Notes under the pieces: model-generated
Seen by the model: only the letters and a program-made list of their open reading frames with translations
What the model was told of the DNA's origin: nothing
Databases searched by the model: none
Program-made: the position numbers and the translations under genes
In this document: positions 18,793-27,905 of the stretch, in pieces
Numbering within the stretch: position 1 is the first letter of the stretch
Layout of the letters: each line of letters opens with the position of its first letter
Source: Mycobacterium sp. HUMS_12744610
GTDB taxonomy: Bacteria; Actinomycetota; Actinomycetes; Mycobacteriales; Mycobacteriaceae
Length of the DNA: 64,000 nucleotides
NCBI RefSeq assembly: GCF_041206865.1
Contig: NZ_JBGEDP010000001.1
Span: 5,704,001-5,768,000 of the forward strand
Direction: 5' to 3'

Positions 18793-19898
18793 CACGCCTT
18801 TCCCGACTGCTCGGGCAGCGAGCCGCAGGCCCGTGACCACAGCCGCAGCGACCCGCGGGCGATGTCCGCGCCGCAGGCGCGGTGCAGGTCGCTGACGGGG
18901 CCCAGGCTGTAGCGCTGCCACCGCACGGCCCGCGGTAGGTGTGCGGCCGCGTCGGCGTCGGCGCCCTCGGCGGAGACGGGGCCGACCTCGAGCCCGGCCG
19001 CCTCCGCGACGTCGACCGCTGCGGCCATCCTGGCCACCACCGTGTTGTCGCGGGTGAGGAAGCCGCTGATCCGCTCGTCGCCGACGGCGAGGGCCTCCAG
19101 TTCGGCGACGGCATCGAGGACCCGCCGGTAGCGCACCTCGGCGCCGACGGCCGACAGCCCGCCCAGGACGGCATCGACGCGGCTCATCCGGCGCAGCAGA
19201 ACCCGGATCTGCGCCTCCGTCCTGCCCTGGCGCAGCGCGGCCACCGCGAGGGCGGCGCCGAACAGGCCCAGCGCGTCCAGCAGGCGCAGCCGGACGTCGG
19301 CGGGCACCGCGACGTCCGCCGCGAGGAACCCGTCGCAGGACTGATCGAAGAGGTCGGCGTGGCCGGGCCCGTCGGCCAGCACCCGCAGCGCGGCCCACAG
19401 GCCGTCGTCGAGACCGTCGAGCGCGGCAACGGCGAGCAACCCGATCATCGGCTCGACGGGCACCCCGGCGAGTGCCGCGAGATCGGCGCACCGGGCGCGC
19501 GCCGCCGCCGTCGGCCCGTCACCGGTGCGGCCCGACAGCGAGCCGACCAGGTCGGCCTTGCTCAGCACCGCCAGCACCGGCTGCCGGGCGGCCGCGATCG
19601 CGTCGGCGTCCTCGGGTTTGATCACCTCGGCGACCACGTGGACGATCAGTTCGGCACCGGAGCCCACCGGGCGCGCCGCCGGTGTCTCCGAGAACGTCGC
19701 CGGCCCGGTGGCGGCCCGCTCCCCCGCCGCTTGCAGGGCGCGCGCCACGGTGCTGCGTCCCGCCCCCCGGCGCCCGCGGACCACCACGCGCAGCGGTTCG
19801 GCGGTGCGCTCGGCGATCGCCGTCACCCGGGGGTCGGCGTGCCCGGCGGCGAATCGCGTCAGCTCGTCGACGAACATCCGGTGACCCTGCCCGTTCAT
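18789..19898 (-). CDS. Rv0209-type GTPase-like protein
   Basis: 369 residues from ATG 19898 (MNGQGHRMFVDELTRFAAG). A nucleotide-binding N-terminus is apparent: VVVRGRRGAGRSTVARAL, a P-loop in which the usual lysine is arginine, and VLAVLSKADLVG, a standard G4 motif. The C-terminal two thirds are helical with no membrane span. It is co-translated with the Rv0210-type gene. The pair resembles the paired dynamin-like arrangement seen elsewhere in mycobacteria (IniA/IniC), but this is inference. It diverges from trmB across about 230 bases. Confidence 0.8.
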   Translation of the reverse strand: MNGQGHRMFVDELTRFAAGHADPRVTAIAERTAEPLRVVVRGRRGAGRSTVARALQAAGERAATGPATFSETPAARPVGSGAELIVHVVAEVIKPEDADAIAAARQPVLAVLSKADLVGSLSGRTGDGPTAAARARCADLAALAGVPVEPMIGLLAVAALDGLDDGLWAALRVLADGPGHADLFDQSCDGFLAADVAVPADVRLRLLDALGLFGAALAVAALRQGRTEAQIRVLLRRMSRVDAVLGGLSAVGAEVRYRRVLDAVAELEALAVGDERISGFLTRDNTVVARMAAAVDVAEAAGLEVGPVSAEGADADAAAHLPRAVRWQRYSLGPVSDLHRACGADIARGSLRLWSRACGSLPEQSGKAW

Positions 19899-20129
19899 GC
19901 CCTGCCCCCGTCCGTCCGGCCCGCCCGCCCCGGTGCACCCGGCTGTAGCCTCGTTTCCGAGGCCGGTGCGTTTGCCGGGCACGGCCCGCGTCGTCGCCGG
20001 GCGGTACCACCGAATGGTGGCACCTGGACTAAAGAGATGCGAGCCACCGTTCATCTGTTACCAGCCGAAGGCAACCGTTGGGTATCAATCCGGACCAGGG
20101 GCGGCCACATCGCGCATTCAGGGGCGTTT

Positions 20130-20942
20130 ATGGGCCACGATGAACAAATGCATTCGCAACCCGGCGTGGGGGTACGGCCCGACACACCGGTGGATGCGGG
20201 GGCGCAGGGCATGCTGCCCGCCCCGGGCCCGTCCGGGGCCGGTCACGAACAGCGTCGCCTGCCGGCCACGGCGTTCCGCTCGCGGCGTTCCGCGCTGTCC
20301 GGGGCCCAGCGCGACACCTGGGACCGCCGGTGGCCGCAGCTCGGTCTGTCGCTGGGTGAGCAGGAGGTCCCGGGCGGCGAGCCGCTGGACACCCGTGCCT
20401 GGTTCGGCCGCGCCGCACCGGTGGTGCTCGAGATCGGTTGCGGCAGCGGGTCGTCGACGCTGGCCATGGCACAGGCGGAGCCCGACGTCGACGTGATCGC
20501 GGTCGAGGTCTACCGGCGGGGCCTGGCCCAGCTGCTCTGCGCGATCGACCGGGAACAGGTCGGCAACATCCGGCTGATCCGCGGCAACGGGATCGACATG
20601 CTGCAGCGCCTGATCGCCCCGGGCTCGCTGAGCGGGGTCCGCGTCTTCTTCCCGGATCCATGGCCGAAGGCGCGCCACCACAAGCGCCGCTTCCTGCAGC
20701 CGGTCACGATTGGCATGATCGCGGACCGGCTACTCCCCGGTGGTGTCCTGCACGCGGCGACGGACCACCCGGGTTACGCCCAGCACATCGCCGAGGCCGG
20801 GATGGGCGAACCGCGACTGCGCCGGGTCGAGCCCGGCACCGAGTTGCCTATCTCGGTCGCCCGCCCCACCACCAAGTACGAGACCAAGGCGCACGAGGCG
20901 GGCAGCGCCGTGACCGAGTTGATCTGGACGAGGCGAGCATGA
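20130..20942 (+). CDS. trmB: tRNA (guanine-N7-)-methyltransferase TrmB
   Basis: 270 residues from ATG 20130. Diagnostic TrmB motifs are present: SAM loop VVLEIGCGSGSSTLAMA, VDVIAVEVYRRGLAQLL and the catalytic/tRNA-binding VRVFFPDPWPKARHHKRR. It methylates G46 in the variable loop of tRNAs. The first 50 residues are a disordered Pro/Gly/Arg-rich extension, as in other mycobacterial copies. Its stop overlaps the start of the NYN-domain gene (ATGA). Confidence 0.93.
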   Translation: MGHDEQMHSQPGVGVRPDTPVDAGAQGMLPAPGPSGAGHEQRRLPATAFRSRRSALSGAQRDTWDRRWPQLGLSLGEQEVPGGEPLDTRAWFGRAAPVVLEIGCGSGSSTLAMAQAEPDVDVIAVEVYRRGLAQLLCAIDREQVGNIRLIRGNGIDMLQRLIAPGSLSGVRVFFPDPWPKARHHKRRFLQPVTIGMIADRLLPGGVLHAATDHPGYAQHIAEAGMGEPRLRRVEPGTELPISVARPTTKYETKAHEAGSAVTELIWTRRA

Positions 20943-21652
20943 GCCTGGCGGAAGAGGCCACAGCGACGCCGGAATCCCTGGAATCCCCGGCCGACGCGGC
21001 CGGTTCCGGCCTGTCGGGCTTCTCGCCGTCGGGCGGGCGGGTCCTACTGGTGTGGGACGCACCCAACCTCGACATGGGTTTGGGTTCCATCCTGGGCCGG
21101 CGGCCGACCGCGCTGGAGCGTCCGCGTTTCGACGCACTGGGGCGCTGGCTGCTGGCCCGGACGGCCGAGGTCAGCGCCGAGAGTCCCGGGGTCGTCGTCG
21201 AACCCGAGGCGACCGTCTTCACCAACATCGCCCCGGGCAGTGCCGAGGTGGTCCGGCCCTGGGTGGACGCCCTGCGTAACGTGGGGTTCGCGGTCTTCGC
21301 CAAACCGAAGATCGATGAGGACAGCGACGTCGACCGGGACATGCTCGCCCACATCGAACAGCGGCGCCGAGAGGGGCTCGCGGCGCTGGTCGTGGCCTCG
21401 GCCGACGGTCAGGCGTTCCGGGAGCCGCTCGAGCAGATCGCCCACACCGGGGTGCCGGTGCAGGTGCTCGGATTTCGCGAACACGCGAGTTGGGCGCTAG
21501 CGTCGGATACCTTGGATTTCGTCGACCTGGAGGACATCGCCGGTGTCTTCAGGGAACCGTTGCCGCGGATCGGTTTGGATTCGCTGCCAGATCAGGGGGC
21601 GTGGCTGCAGCCGTTCCGGCCGCTGTCAGCGCTGTTGACCACCCGTGTGTGA
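20939..21652 (+). CDS. NYN/PIN-like nuclease-fold protein (Rv0207c type)
   Basis: 237 residues. After an acidic 30-residue leader, RVLLVWDAPNLDMGLGSIL supplies the first acidic site of a NYN (PIN-like) fold, with further acidic residues in KIDEDSDVDRDMLAH and VVASADGQAFREPL. NYN proteins are often RNases. Translational coupling to trmB suggests a link to tRNA processing or turnover, and mmpL3 follows 49 bases later. The catalytic activity is inferred from fold only. Confidence 0.85.
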   Translation: MSLAEEATATPESLESPADAAGSGLSGFSPSGGRVLLVWDAPNLDMGLGSILGRRPTALERPRFDALGRWLLARTAEVSAESPGVVVEPEATVFTNIAPGSAEVVRPWVDALRNVGFAVFAKPKIDEDSDVDRDMLAHIEQRRREGLAALVVASADGQAFREPLEQIAHTGVPVQVLGFREHASWALASDTLDFVDLEDIAGVFREPLPRIGLDSLPDQGAWLQPFRPLSALLTTRV

Positions 21653-21701
21653 CACTGGGAAACCTATGCGCGGGTCGGTAACGATCCAGTAAGGAGCTTG
21701 C

Positions 21702-24533
21702 GTGTTCGCCTGGTGGGGTCGAACTGTGTACCGCTACCGGTACATCGTTATCGGGGTCACGGTAGCTCTGTGCCTGATCGGTGGCGTGTTCGGCATAAGC
21801 CTGGGCAAGCACGTCACGCAGAGCGGTTTCTACGACGACGGCAGCCAGTCAGTGAAGGCCTCGATCCTGGGCGACAACGTCTACGGACGGGACCGCAGCG
21901 GCCACATCGTCGCCATCTTCAAGGCCCCCAACGGCAAGACCGTCAACGATCCGGCCTGGTCGAAGAAGATCACCGACGAGCTCAACAAGTTCCAGAAGGA
22001 CCACTCCAAGGAGGTGCTGGGCTGGGCCGGCTACCTCCGCGCCCCCGACACCACCAACCCCGTGGTCAAGGGCATGGCCACCGACGACAAGAAGTACACG
22101 TTCGTCTCCATACCGCTCAAGGGCGATGACGACGACACCATCCTGAACAACTACAAGGACGTCGCCCCGGCCCTGCAGAAGCTGGACGGCGGCACGGTGC
22201 AGCTGGCCGGGCTCGAACCGGTGGCCAACGCGCTGACCGGGACCATCGCGACCGACCAGCGCCGGATGGAGGTGCTGGCGCTGCCGCTGGTGGCGGTGGT
22301 CCTGTTCCTGGTGTTCGGCGGCGTGATCGCCGCCTGCCTGCCGGTGATGGTCGGCGGGTTGAGCATCGCGGGCGGCCTGGGCATCCTGCGGCTGCTCGCG
22401 GTCTTCGGGCCGGTGCACTTCTTCGCCCAGCCGGTGGTCTCGCTGATCGGGCTGGGTATCGCGGTGGACTACGGCCTGTTCGTGGTGAGCCGGTTCCGGG
22501 AGGAGATCGCCGAGGGCTACGACACCGAGGCGGCGGTGCGGCGCACCGTGATGACGGCCGGGCGCACCATCGCGTTCTCGGCGGTGCTGATCATCGCGTC
22601 GGGCGCGAGCCTGTTGATGCTGCCGCAGGGCTTCGTGAAGTCGCTGACCTACGCGCTGATCGCCGCGGTGGGGCTGGCCGCCCTGCTGTCGATCTCGCTG
22701 CTGCCCGCCTGCCTGGGCATCCTGGGTAAGCACGTCGACGCCCTTGGCGTGCGGACGCTGTTCCGCGTGCCCTTCCTGCGCAACTGGAAGGTCTCGCGCG
22801 CCTACCTCAACTGGCTCGCCGACCGCCTGCAGAAGACGAAGACCCGCGAAGAGGTCGAGGCCGGCTTCTGGGGCAAGCTGGTCAACTGGGTGATGAAGCG
22901 GCCGCTGGTGTTCGCCATCCCGATCGTCGTCGGCATGATCCTGCTGGTCATCCCGCTAGGCAACCTGAAGCTGGGCGGCATGAGCGAGAAGTACCTGCCG
23001 CCCGACAACTCGGTGCGCCTGGCGCAGGAGCATTTCGACAAGCTCTTCCCCGGCTACCGCACCAATCCGTTGACACTGGTGATCCAGACGACCAACCACC
23101 AGCCCGTCACCGACGCCCAGATCGCCGACGTCCGCAACCGGGCGATGTCTATCAGCGGCTTCATCGACCCGGACAACGATCCGTCGAAGATGTGGCAGGA
23201 GCGCAGCTACGCACCGGGAGCGTCGAAGGACCCGTCGGTCCGGGTGCTGCAGAACGGGCTGATCAACCCCGGTGATGCCCCGAAGAAGCTGAGCGAGCTG
23301 CGCGCGATCGCCCCGCCCAAGGGGCTCGAGATATGGGTCGGTGGCACGCCGGCCCTCGAACAGGACTCGATCCACAGCCTGTTCGCCCAGATGCCGCTCA
23401 TGCTCGTCGTGCTGCTGACCGCGACCATGCTGTTGATGTTCCTGGCGTTCGGGTCGTTCGTGCTGCCGGTCAAGGCTGCGGTGATGAGCGCCCTGACGCT
23501 GGGGTCCACCATGGGCATCCTGACGTGGATCTTCGTCGACGGGCACTTCTCGAAGTGGCTCAACTTCACCGCCACCCCGCTGACCGCGCCGGTGATCGCC
23601 CTCGTCGTGGCGGTGGGCTATGGCCTGGCCACCGACTACGAGGTGTTCCTGGTGTCGCGGATGGTCGAGGCGCGGGAACGCGGCATGTCCACGGCGGAGG
23701 CCATCCGGATCGGCACCGCCACCACCGGGCGGATCATCACCGCCGCCGCGCTGGTGCTCGCCGTGGTCGCCGGGTCGTTCGTGTTCTCCGACCTGGTGAT
23801 GATGAAGTACCTGGCCTTCGGGCTGATGGCGGCGCTGCTGCTGGACGCGACCGTGGTGCGGATGTTCCTCGTGCCATCGGTGATGAAGCTGCTCGGCGAC
23901 GACTGCTGGTGGGCGCCCCGCTGGGCTCGGCGGCTGCAGAACCGCATCGGCCTGGGCGAGATCGACCTGCCCGACGAGCGCAAGCGGCCCACGATCAACG
24001 GCCGGCCCGCGCGGCCCCCCGTCTCGGCGGGCGCGCTGGTCGCCGCCGCCCCGCGGACACCGCACGACCCCACGCATCCGGGCGCGCCCGAGCCGGCGCG
24101 GCCCCGCCCGTCCGGCAGCCCGTCGGGACCCACCCGGGCCGACGCGCCGGACCGGAGCGCGAGCGCCGCGACCGGAAACCAGAAACCGCCCGGCCGGGAA
24201 CGGCCCGCCGACTCCCGCGGCCCGGGCCAGCCCGCCCCCGCGCGGCCCCCCTCACCTCCGGCGCCGCCGCCGTCCGCCGGTCAGACCCGGGCCATTCCGG
24301 TCCCGGCCGAGGACGCGGCCAACAAGGCCGAGGCGGGCGATCCCGCGGACCCCACCAAGGCCATGCCGGTCATGCGCTCGGAGGCCGACGACTCCGAGAC
24401 CGCCACGGAGAAGCTCAACGCCCGCGGGCAGGAACCCGGACAGCAGGACGACACCGACAAGGCGCGCCAGCGCCGTCGCATCGGCGGCGCGCTCAGCGCT
24501 CAGGACCTGCTGCGCCGCGAGGGCCGGCTGTAG
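21702..24533 (+). CDS. mmpL3: Trehalose monomycolate flippase MmpL3
   Basis: 943 residues, as in M. tuberculosis. It is the inner-membrane RND transporter that exports trehalose monomycolate for the mycomembrane. GTG 21702 follows an excellent AAGGAG. There are twelve TM helices with two periplasmic domains (about 35-185 and 420-550). The two proton-relay Asp-Tyr pairs are intact: D256/Y257 in IAVDYGLF and D645/Y646 in LATDYEVF. After about residue 760 the tail is a long disordered Pro/Ala/Arg-rich region ending DLLRREGRL. Confidence 0.97.
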   Translation: MFAWWGRTVYRYRYIVIGVTVALCLIGGVFGISLGKHVTQSGFYDDGSQSVKASILGDNVYGRDRSGHIVAIFKAPNGKTVNDPAWSKKITDELNKFQKDHSKEVLGWAGYLRAPDTTNPVVKGMATDDKKYTFVSIPLKGDDDDTILNNYKDVAPALQKLDGGTVQLAGLEPVANALTGTIATDQRRMEVLALPLVAVVLFLVFGGVIAACLPVMVGGLSIAGGLGILRLLAVFGPVHFFAQPVVSLIGLGIAVDYGLFVVSRFREEIAEGYDTEAAVRRTVMTAGRTIAFSAVLIIASGASLLMLPQGFVKSLTYALIAAVGLAALLSISLLPACLGILGKHVDALGVRTLFRVPFLRNWKVSRAYLNWLADRLQKTKTREEVEAGFWGKLVNWVMKRPLVFAIPIVVGMILLVIPLGNLKLGGMSEKYLPPDNSVRLAQEHFDKLFPGYRTNPLTLVIQTTNHQPVTDAQIADVRNRAMSISGFIDPDNDPSKMWQERSYAPGASKDPSVRVLQNGLINPGDAPKKLSELRAIAPPKGLEIWVGGTPALEQDSIHSLFAQMPLMLVVLLTATMLLMFLAFGSFVLPVKAAVMSALTLGSTMGILTWIFVDGHFSKWLNFTATPLTAPVIALVVAVGYGLATDYEVFLVSRMVEARERGMSTAEAIRIGTATTGRIITAAALVLAVVAGSFVFSDLVMMKYLAFGLMAALLLDATVVRMFLVPSVMKLLGDDCWWAPRWARRLQNRIGLGEIDLPDERKRPTINGRPARPPVSAGALVAAAPRTPHDPTHPGAPEPARPRPSGSPSGPTRADAPDRSASAATGNQKPPGRERPADSRGPGQPAPARPPSPPAPPPSAGQTRAIPVPAEDAANKAEAGDPADPTKAMPVMRSEADDSETATEKLNARGQEPGQQDDTDKARQRRRIGGALSAQDLLRREGRL

Positions 24534-24551
24534 GTCCGGCGGCGCTCAGTC

Positions 24552-25704
24552 TCAGGCGTCCGCGGGCTGGTCGGGTTCCGCCCGGACGATGACCCCGACG
24601 TCCTCGGCGTCGCCGGTCTGCTTCCTGACTTCGGCGTCGGGATCGCGGGCTAGCAGCACCTGCAGCGCGTTGTTGAGGAAGGCGACCGACGGCACGGCCA
24701 GCAGGGCGCCGACGATCCCGGCGAGCACACCGCCGGTGGAGATGCCAGCACCACCCCGAGCGGGTGGATGGAGACCGCGCGCCCCATCACCAGCGGCTGC
24801 AGCAGATGGGCTTCGATCTGGTTCACCACCACCAGCAGGCCCAGCGTGATGAGCGCGTAGACGAACCCCTTGGCCAGCAGCGCGACCATCACGGCCAGGA
24901 AACCGGCGATCACAGCACCGACCAGTGGGATGAAGGCGCCCAGGAACACCAGCGAGGCCAGGGGCAGGGCCAGCGGTATCCCCATGATCGCCAGGCCGGT
25001 GCCGACGCCGGCGGCGTCGGTCAGCGCCACCAGGAACGTGGCCCGCACGTACCCGATCAAAGAGCCGTACCCCGCGTGGCCAGCCGCGAGCACCCGGTCG
25101 CGGGAGTGGGCGGGGATGATCTTGGCGACGTACTGCCAGATGTTGCGCCCGCCGTAGAGGAAGAAGATCAGGGTGAACAGGACCAGCACCGCGGCCGTGA
25201 CCAGCTCGGTGATGGTGGCGGCGGTGGACAGCGCGCCGCTGGCAGTTTCGCCTGATTGTTGCGCAGGGCCTCGATCGCGGCGTTGCCCGCGCTGTCGATC
25301 TGGTCGCCGCTCAGGTGCGGCGGCCCCTGGATGAGCCACCTGCGGGTGGAGTCGATGCTCTGGGTGACCTGGTCGGTCAGGCCGGGCAGGCCGTCGATGA
25401 ACTGGGTGACGACGAAGGCCAGGATGCCGCCCAGGCTCGCGAGCCCGCCGAGCAGGACCAGCGCCACCGCCCCGCTGCGGGGCAGGCCGCGGCGGTCCAT
25501 CCAGTCGACCGCCGGCACCAGCAGGGCGCTCAGCATCAGCGCCAACAACACCGGTACGACGATGATCTCGAGTTTCTTGAGAAGCCAGGCCAGTGCGACC
25601 AGCGCGGCAAAGATGACCAGCAAACGCCACGCCCAGGCCGCGGTTTTGCGGACCAGGGGCTCGACGGAGGCCGCATCAGAGGGTTTGTCGACGTTTCCCG
25701 ACAT
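24552..25704 (-). pseudogene. AI-2E/PerM-family transporter (Rv0205 type) with two frameshifts
   Basis: The reconstructed protein is an intact-looking AI-2E family (PerM-like) membrane protein: [22 protein letters not shown]1 [14 protein letters not shown], a central helical domain ending EALRNNQ, then [24 protein letters not shown] and [22 protein letters not shown]. The frame breaks twice. Near 25243 KLPA should read on to [13 protein letters not shown], and near 24744 HPLGVVLA should read on to [16 protein letters not shown]; each is repaired by restoring one base of a GG/CC pair. The final part then ends at the TGA at 24552 after AEPDQPADA. Two such breaks in a conserved gene suggest base-calling errors as strongly as decay. 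Confidence 0.8.
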
Positions 25705-25831
25705 TGCGCCAGCCTAGTCATCGCCGCGGCCGCCCCCGGGTCTCGAACGCCGGCACGATCCGGTTACGACGGCGACACGGCCGGAGCCGCGTCCCGACTG
25801 CCGCGCCACCTGCACCGTTACCCTAAAGCAC

Positions 25832-27007
25832 GTGTCTCACGACGCACCCGCCCGCAAGCTCGACGTGTCGCGCGAGGAGACCTCGCGCGGCAAGTACTGG
25901 TGGCTGCGGTGGGTCATTCTCGGCATCGTCGGGATCGTGCTCGCCGTCGAGGTCTCGCTCGGCTGGGACCAGCTGACCAAGGGTTGGGTGAGCGTCTACG
26001 AGGCCAACTGGTGGTGGCTGCTGGCGGCGGTGGCGGCGGCCGCCGCGTCGATGCACAGCTTTGCCCAGATCCAGCGAACCCTGCTGAAGTCCGCCGGGGT
26101 CCACGTCAAACAGCTGCGGTCGGAGGCCGCCTTCTACGCCGCCAACTCGCTGAGCACCACCCTGCCCGGCGGGCCGGTGCTCTCGGCCACGTTCCTGCTG
26201 CGCCAGCAGCGGATCTGGGGCGCCTCGACGGTGGTCGCGTCGTGGCAGCTGGTGATGTCCGGGGTGCTGCAGGCGGTGGGTCTGGCGCTGCTGGGCCTGG
26301 GCGGGGCGTTCTTCCTGGGCGCCAAGAACAACCCGTTCTCGCTGCTGTTCACCCTGGGCGGCTTCGTCGCGCTGCTGCTGCTGGCCCAGGCGGTGGCCTC
26401 GCGCCCGGAGCTGATCGACGGCATCGGTTGCCGGGTGTTGTCGTGGGTCAACTCGGTGCGCGGCCGGCCCGCCGACACCGGCCTGGACAAGTGGCGCGAG
26501 ACGCTGATGCAGCTGGAGTCGGTGAGCCTGGGCCGGCGCGACCTGGCCGTGGCGTTCAGCTGGTCGCTGTTCAACTGGATCGCCGACGTCGCCTGCCTGG
26601 GCTTCGCGGCCTACGCGGCCGGCGACCACGCGTCGGTCGCCGGGTTGACGGTCGCCTACGCAGCCGCCCGCGCGGTCGGCACGATACCGCTGATGCCCGG
26701 CGGGCTGTTGGTCGTCGAGGCGGTGCTGGTGCCGGGCCTGGTCTCCAGTGGCATGTCACTGCCCAGCGCCATCTCGGCCATGCTGATCTACCGGCTGATC
26801 AGCTGGTTGCTGATCGCCGCCGTCGGCTGGGTGGTGTTCTTCTTCGTGTTCCGCACCGAGAACGCCGATGACTCCGCCGTCCCGGACTACGACGACGCCC
26901 TGGCCGCGCGCTCACCCATGCCGGATCGGGAGTCGGCAGACCCGACCGAAACGGCCCTGCAGGGTCCCCTGCCGCCGCCCGAGCACGAACCGGAGACCGG
27001 GGGCTGA
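25832..27007 (+). CDS. YbhN/AglD-type flippase-like membrane protein (Rv0204c type)
   Basis: 391 residues with about eight TM helices, beginning WWLRWVILGIVGIVLAVE and ending WLLIAAVGWVVFFFVF before a polar tail. The pattern, with FYAANSLSTTLPGGPVLSATF and the late IPLMPGGLLVVEAVL, is that of the lysylphosphatidylglycerol-synthase TM/AglD-YbhN family, often linked to moving lipid-linked sugars. A TACCCT element ends seven bases before GTG 25832, so the message is probably leaderless. It diverges from the Rv0205-type gene. Confidence 0.85.
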   Translation: MSHDAPARKLDVSREETSRGKYWWLRWVILGIVGIVLAVEVSLGWDQLTKGWVSVYEANWWWLLAAVAAAAASMHSFAQIQRTLLKSAGVHVKQLRSEAAFYAANSLSTTLPGGPVLSATFLLRQQRIWGASTVVASWQLVMSGVLQAVGLALLGLGGAFFLGAKNNPFSLLFTLGGFVALLLLAQAVASRPELIDGIGCRVLSWVNSVRGRPADTGLDKWRETLMQLESVSLGRRDLAVAFSWSLFNWIADVACLGFAAYAAGDHASVAGLTVAYAAARAVGTIPLMPGGLLVVEAVLVPGLVSSGMSLPSAISAMLIYRLISWLLIAAVGWVVFFFVFRTENADDSAVPDYDDALAARSPMPDRESADPTETALQGPLPPPEHEPETGG

Positions 27008-27038
27008 CGCGCGTCCTCGGGCGGTGTCACCGACACCG

Positions 27039-27563
27039 CTAGCCGACGGTGTTGTTGCGCGACGGGCCCGACAGCGGGTTGGCGGCCACCGGCGCTGGTC
27101 CGGTCGCCGCGGGCGGGGCGCCCGTCCCACCGACCGGCAGCGCGCCGGCGCCCTGCATCTGCTGCATCATGCCCATGGCCTGCGGGATGCTGATCGGCAC
27201 CTTGCACTGCAGCGACAACCCGGTCAGCGGGTCGGAGATCTTCTGCATGTCGGCGGCGACCTTGGGGTTGGCCTCGAAATAGGTCTTCAGCGACCCGAGG
27301 GACTGCGGCCCGGGCTGCTCCTGCAGCAACGCGGTCATCGTCTGGTTGGTCTCGGGGTGCGAGTCCAGGTAGTCGCCCATCGACTTGACGACCGAACCGG
27401 CCGTGCGGGCGACCTCGCTGGCCGAGCACGGGTCCTTGGCCCCACTCGCGGGCGGCCCGGCCGCCACCGCCACCGCGGCGACGGCGCCCGGCACCAACGC
27501 GGCGAGCGTTCCGAGCGAGAAGCTGCGCAGTCTGCGGCGCACGGTCGCGGGGCCTGTGGTCAT
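27039..27563 (-). CDS. Secreted heme-binding protein (Rv0203 type)
   Basis: 174 residues with a signal peptide (basic RRRLRSF, hydrophobic core, cleavage near the GPPASGA region). The mature part matches the Rv0203 heme carrier: DPCSASEVARTAGSVVKSMGDYLDSHPETNQ and KTYFEANPKVAADM. The first two known heme-pocket residues (Tyr and His in GDYLDSHP) are kept, but the third, a His before FEANPK in M. tuberculosis as I recall it, is Tyr here. The C-terminus carries an additional Pro/Ala/Gly-rich tail of about 35 residues. It diverges from mmpL11, its proposed partner in heme uptake. Confidence 0.85.
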   Translation of the reverse strand: MTTGPATVRRRLRSFSLGTLAALVPGAVAAVAVAAGPPASGAKDPCSASEVARTAGSVVKSMGDYLDSHPETNQTMTALLQEQPGPQSLGSLKTYFEANPKVAADMQKISDPLTGLSLQCKVPISIPQAMGMMQQMQGAGALPVGGTGAPPAATGPAPVAANPLSGPSRNNTVG

Positions 27564-27905
27564 CGAAGAAATCCTCCAAGCTTGCGACGGCGCGACCGGA
27601 TTTCCCCCGGTTGGCACGCCGTCGGATCGACTGCGGTCAACGGCCCTTTTCTCGCAGAGTTCCCCAACCCCTCGCGCGGCCATCGGCCATCCTGCCAGCC
27701 CGGCGGTGCGGCTGCCAACGCATGTGATCGATATCCCCCGCGACGGCTGAGGTCACCGATGTGCAACGACTTGGCCGCGTCTTGGCAACATCGGTGTTGC
27801 CGCAGCTCAGGATGCGAATAAGCCGAACGCCTACACAGGCGGCTGCGGTATCCTCGCCTGCACGCGTCGCGTGAGAAGACCGGGGAGCCCAACATCCAGC
27901 AGTAC
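27564..27905. other. Divergent intergenic region between the heme carrier gene and mmpL11
   Basis: 342 bases without a supportable gene. The region should contain both divergent promoters. A TATCCT sequence at 27849-27854 is a plausible -10 for mmpL11, and a perfect dyad lies at 27785-27802. No IdeR-type iron box was seen. Confidence 0.6.
27785..27802. promoter_or_regulatory. Candidate operator dyad upstream of mmpL11
   Basis: GGCAACA-TCGG-TGTTGCC is a perfect 7-bp inverted repeat with a 4-base centre. It lies about 50 bases before the likely mmpL11 -10 and between two divergent heme-related genes, a typical position for a shared regulator. The protein that binds it is unknown. Confidence 0.4.
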
